Positions 60,761 through 64,000 of a stretch of 64,000 bases of DNA are shown here, piece after piece. A program made the position numbers and the translations under genes. Position 1 is the first letter of the stretch. Each line of letters opens with the position of its first letter. Below the pieces are notes generated by a model, which was not told the DNA's origin, made no database searches, and saw only the letters and a list, made by a program, of their open reading frames with translations. Location of the stretch: positions 124,001-188,000 of the forward strand of contig DATCHW010000259.1 in NCBI GenBank assembly GCA_036508135.1, read 5' to 3'. The DNA is from DATCHW01 sp036508135 (GTDB taxonomy: Bacteria; Bacteroidota; Ignavibacteria; Tepidaquicellales; Tepidaquicellaceae).

Positions 60761-61180
60761 ATGAAGATTATTTCAGAAGAAATCATAAAAAAAACAAAAG
60801 GAAATTGTGATATTATAAATATTACAAATGAAATTGAAACATTTCTTTCCAAATCTAAAATTACAAATGGAGTACTTACGATTTTTTCGATTGGTTCCAC
60901 GGGAGGAGTGAGTACGGTGGAATATGAACCCGGATTACTTAAGGATATAAAAATATTTTTTGATAAAATTTTACCTTCAGCATTGAGATATAATCACGAC
61001 GATACATGGGGAGATGGAAACGGGCATTCTCATTTGAGATCTTTTTTGGTTAAAACTTCCCTCTCGGTTCCTGTGATTAAAGGAGAACTCACACTCGGAA
61101 CCTGGCAGCAGGTTGTATTCATCGATTTTGATAACAGACCAAGAACAAGAAGGATAGTTTTTCAAATTATGGGAGAATAA
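60761..61180 (+). CDS. YjbQ / UPF0047 family protein
   Basis: A 139-residue protein with the family signature: VLTIFSIGSTGGVSTVEYEP, HDDTWGDGNGHSHLRSFLVK, and GELTLGTWQQVVFIDFDNRP. Members have been described as secondary thiamine-phosphate synthases in some organisms, though the physiological role is unclear. The histidines of DDTWGDGNGHSHLRS line the expected active pocket. It ends four bases before the convergent GT39-like gene. Confidence 0.9.
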   Translation: MKIISEEIIKKTKGNCDIINITNEIETFLSKSKITNGVLTIFSIGSTGGVSTVEYEPGLLKDIKIFFDKILPSALRYNHDDTWGDGNGHSHLRSFLVKTSLSVPVIKGELTLGTWQQVVFIDFDNRPRTRRIVFQIMGE

Positions 61181-61184
61181 ATAA

Positions 61185-62774
61185 TCACTTTCTTTTATAG
61201 ACTTCAATTCCTGATTCACTAAAAACTAAGTCGTAATTATTACGAAAATTCGAATTTGTATCCAACGCATTAAAGATAAAGTCGTTAGGAGCTTTAGTAT
61301 AAAACATTACCCATTTAGCATACATTACAGGATTTTTCATCGCTTTTTCTCCTAAATCGAAAGTATGAAATGTGATTCTATCCCGCAAATTCACCTTAGC
61401 CCATGGATAAATAGCAAATATTGCACCATCATAGAGTAATTTTTCACCATCATAATTTTTATTTAAAAATTCTGATACGTCCACACTTGGTTGGCTGTAA
61501 GAATATTTTGCTTCGGCTAAAGCAGGGATATGTGATGGGAACCACGAAAATGAAAAGAGAGACTGTGAGATGAATAATATTAAAACAACTGAGGTTAAAA
61601 TAATTTTTATTAATTCATTCTTTATTTGCCTTAAATAATAAACCAGGATTCCTGCAAAAAAAGAAATACCCGGAAAAATATAAAGACCATACCGACTATT
61701 GAAATATCCTGGAGGTTCAGAATTCGGAAGTTCAATAATCAACTGACCGAGATACAGCAAAATCAGACTTGCAGGAAACGCAAACAGAAATATAAAAGGA
61801 AAATATTTACTGATATCTTTTTTGTTTTCATAGAAGTAATAACCTGCTCCTGATAATCCAAGAAAAGCAATCAGGATTCCGGAATAAGCAGAAATAGAGC
61901 TAAGTGTTACATTTAAAGATAATAAAAAATTATGTTTTGTTAATAACCTTCCCGCATCTTCATAATACTTCAGTTGAGCTAATGTAGAAAATTTTCCTCG
62001 TGAGAATTCAAGAACATCACCCAAATAAATCCAGTTATATAAAAGCCACAGACATAAAAAAAGTGCCGGTAAGAAAGTATAAAGGAATATTGATTTGATT
62101 AATTTTCTTTTTAATTTAACAGACGTAACTAACATTAATATAGAAGAAACTCCGAATATCGGCCATGCATCATATCTTGTACCTAACGCTAACGCAGAGA
62201 ATATGCTCGAATAAAATAAGAAACGATATTTATTTTCAAAGACCCATTTTGATGAGAAATAAATCAGAAGAATTATAAAGCAAAGATACATAACCTCGGT
62301 CATAGCCGTTGTCTGAAAATAAAGTATATTATAATTGAGAATAAATACGAGAAATCCAAAAAATGAAGATAGGGAATTTTTTGTATATAACTTTAACATC
62401 AGATATATTACAACAGAAGAAACTAAAAATGCAAAAAAATTAACTATGCATCCGCAAAGTCCCGAATACCACATAAAATCGATAGAAGTAAACGGCATCA
62501 AAATAATATTTGGGATGGGCAGCCATACAGTTCCGAGTTGATTAATGAATCCCGGATTAGTGGCATCAAGGAATCTTCTCGCTGCTTCTGTCCTGAAAAT
62601 TGCATCACGATATGCATAAACGTAATCAAAGTGATATGATAAAAATTGAGCTGCTAATCCTATTAAAATAGTGATTAAGACAATATACTTTGTTTTTATA
62701 TCGCTACTGTCATTAAAAATATTTTTAAATTTCGGAAATCGTTCTGAAATATTTTTAACCGGATAAATATTCAT
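61185..62774 (-). CDS. GT39-like membrane glycosyltransferase
   Basis: A 529-residue polytopic protein with about 11-12 helices. The first extracytoplasmic loop has FDYVYAYRDAIFRTEAARRF, the acidic/Arg-rich loop of dolichyl-phosphate-mannose-protein mannosyltransferase-like proteins, and the next helices FLVSSVVIYLMLKLYTKNSL and LYFQTTAMTEVMYLCFI. The C-terminal ~90 residues are a soluble tail (FLNKNYDGEKLLYDGAIFAI). It transfers a lipid-linked sugar, probably in the envelope. The acceptor is unknown. It resembles the DUF2723 protein at 1-714 in role but not in sequence. Confidence 0.8.
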   Translation of the reverse strand: MNIYPVKNISERFPKFKNIFNDSSDIKTKYIVLITILIGLAAQFLSYHFDYVYAYRDAIFRTEAARRFLDATNPGFINQLGTVWLPIPNIILMPFTSIDFMWYSGLCGCIVNFFAFLVSSVVIYLMLKLYTKNSLSSFFGFLVFILNYNILYFQTTAMTEVMYLCFIILLIYFSSKWVFENKYRFLFYSSIFSALALGTRYDAWPIFGVSSILMLVTSVKLKRKLIKSIFLYTFLPALFLCLWLLYNWIYLGDVLEFSRGKFSTLAQLKYYEDAGRLLTKHNFLLSLNVTLSSISAYSGILIAFLGLSGAGYYFYENKKDISKYFPFIFLFAFPASLILLYLGQLIIELPNSEPPGYFNSRYGLYIFPGISFFAGILVYYLRQIKNELIKIILTSVVLILFISQSLFSFSWFPSHIPALAEAKYSYSQPSVDVSEFLNKNYDGEKLLYDGAIFAIYPWAKVNLRDRITFHTFDLGEKAMKNPVMYAKWVMFYTKAPNDFIFNALDTNSNFRNNYDLVFSESGIEVYKRK

Positions 62775-62928
62775 TCAAATAAATTAGAAACTTAACAGAA
62801 GAACAAAAATAACTTAAGTAACAACAAAAATAAATAAACCTTTATTTCTTATTGATTACAAGACAGAAAATATGATAAAGGTCTTTATAATTATAAATCA
62901 ATTATTTAAATTGTAACATTTTAAAATT

Positions 62929-64000
62929 ATGATTTTAAGAATACTGTTTGCCCTAATATTAATTTCCGCAATAATATTTTTCCTTTATTCGGTTAAAGTA
63001 TTCATTTCTTACTTAAAGATCGGGAAAAAAGAAAATCGGTTTAATGATATACCTCAAAGGATAATAAATGTCATAAATATTGCTATATTTCAATCGAAAA
63101 TATTGAGAAGAAGATTTGCAGGATTTCTGCACGTCTCAATTTTTTGGGGATTTATGGTTCTGCTGCTTGTTGTAGTCGAAGGATTCATTGAAGCTCTTTT
63201 TCCGGGATTTTCTTTTTCCTTTCTCGGGAGATTTTATTCTGTAATCACTTTTAGTCAGGATTTATTTGGTGCATTAGTCTTTTTTGTTATTGTATTTTCG
63301 TTATTCAGACGATATATCGGAACGCCTAAAAGACTTCAGGTAGAAAAATCATCCAGAAGAGATGCAACTTTTATCCTGATGCTGATATTATTAGTTATGG
63401 TAACTATGTTCGGTGCTACAACAGAAAAAATATTACTTAATCAATCAAATGGATTCAGACCGGTATCGGCTTTCCTGGCGAATAATATTTTCACTAACGG
63501 CTCTGAATCTTTATTCCTGTTCTTTTTATTCGCACACAACATTATTGTATTGGTGTTTCTGAATTTTCTTCCTTATTCAAAGCATTTTCACGTTCTTTCT
63601 TCAATACCTAATACATTTTTCTCTAATTTCAAAATAGAAAAAAAGAATGTGTTAAAGCCGATTAATTTTGAAGATGAATCAATTCAGCAATACGGAGCAA
63701 GAGATATTGAAGATTTAAGCTGGAAACAGCTTTTCGATGGATATACCTGTACGGAATGCGGAAGATGCACTGAAGTATGCCCCGCAAACGGAACCGGAAA
63801 ATTACTGAACCCTAAAAAAATTATTACCAAATTAAGATTAAGAACAAAAGAAAAAGGTCCTCTTATAATTAAAAAAGTTGAGAATTCCCCTATCTTAGAA
63901 AAAGTACTTGTACCTGATTATATCACACAGGAGGAATTGTGGGCTTGCACTACTTGTGCCGCTTGTGTGGAAGAGTGTCCGGTGATGATTGACCATTTGA
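62929..64000 (+). CDS. Membrane Fe-S oxidoreductase (HdrD/GlpC-like; EtfAB:quinone oxidoreductase candidate), truncated
   Basis: 357 codons from the ATG at 62929 to the window edge. The first ~230 residues are a NarI-like cytochrome b membrane domain with helices and histidines (FAGFLHVSIFWGF, FLFAHNIIVLVFLNFL). The part after that has two 4Fe-4S motifs: CTECGRCTEVCPAN and CTTCAACVEECPV. The CCG (heterodisulfide reductase) domains would follow beyond the edge. This membrane/ferredoxin/CCG layout is the one proposed for Emo, an EtfAB:menaquinone oxidoreductase of Geobacter and syntrophs. etfBA lies 5 kb upstream on the same strand. The role is inferred from layout and neighbours. Confidence 0.82.
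   Translation, partial: MILRILFALILISAIIFFLYSVKVFISYLKIGKKENRFNDIPQRIINVINIAIFQSKILRRRFAGFLHVSIFWGFMVLLLVVVEGFIEALFPGFSFSFLGRFYSVITFSQDLFGALVFFVIVFSLFRRYIGTPKRLQVEKSSRRDATFILMLILLVMVTMFGATTEKILLNQSNGFRPVSAFLANNIFTNGSESLFLFFLFAHNIIVLVFLNFLPYSKHFHVLSSIPNTFFSNFKIEKKNVLKPINFEDESIQQYGARDIEDLSWKQLFDGYTCTECGRCTEVCPANGTGKLLNPKKIITKLRLRTKEKGPLIIKKVENSPILEKVLVPDYITQEELWACTTCAACVEECPVMIDHL

Overview
The window is AT-rich, densely coded bacterial chromosome. Several signs point to the Bacteroidota/Chlorobi/Ignavibacteriota side of the tree, most likely an Ignavibacteria-like organism. These are a type IX secretion C-terminal sorting domain on a multiheme cytochrome, single-chain glycine dehydrogenase, BshC, a DUF3098-type membrane protein, a TonB-type periplasmic operon, and frequent ATG/TTG starts without Shine-Dalgarno sequences (with a few strong exceptions). 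The lineage is inferred from gene content and was not tested by phylogeny.

Layout. 1-3.7 kb holds a truncated DUF2723 membrane glycosyltransferase and gcvP. 3.7-7.25 kb is a repeat-rich, gene-poor accessory stretch with a small HTH protein, a Panacea-type toxin-antitoxin pair and the tail of a dead 5'-nucleotidase gene. 7.2-20.3 kb is a minus-strand defence island. It contains a TIR-like effector followed by a TPR protein, then a tightly packed five-gene type I restriction-modification operon: hsdM, a Schlafen/AlbA-ATPase gene, hsdS, an unusual methyltransferase-like gene, and hsdR. The methyltransferase-like protein has an apparently damaged SAM site, an HsdS-like central part and a C-terminal RNxxxxH motif in a helical region, as in HEPN ribonucleases. 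This is the best candidate for an undescribed system in the window.

20.5-26.9 kb is housekeeping on the plus strand: hisS, an unknown gene, lgt, rpmH, rnpA, yidD, yidC and a family 9 glycosyltransferase. 26.8-38 kb is mostly minus strand: tmRNA, DUF3098, an M20 peptidase, a TonB/PstS-like/TPR envelope operon, an L,D-transpeptidase, an RlmI-like methyltransferase, a second family 9 glycosyltransferase and bshC. 38-46 kb carries pyruvoyl-dependent arginine decarboxylase, tyrS, smpB, a metallo-beta-lactamase hydrolase, an M48 protease, and a carbamoyl-phosphate cluster (carbamate kinase, ornithine and aspartate carbamoyltransferases).

46-53.2 kb is a minus-strand run: a PASTA protein, rpe, nnrDE, a VanZ-like gene, a lone nuoN, two envelope proteins and ssb. 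53.3-55.4 kb encodes a nine-haem secreted cytochrome flanked by near-identical hairpin terminators, followed by initiator tRNA-Met. 56-64 kb contains etfBA, a bifunctional nuclease, coaX, a YjbQ-family gene, a GT39-like membrane protein and, at the edge, a membrane Fe-S oxidoreductase that may pass EtfAB electrons to quinone.

The core genes describe a cell with an outer membrane and lipoproteins, a type IX secretion route, bacillithiol, respiratory electron transfer through flavoprotein and multihaem carriers, and trans-translation (both ssrA and smpB are here). The 3.7-20.3 kb block differs in content and repeat load and looks like a variable defence locus between conserved neighbours gcvP and hisS.
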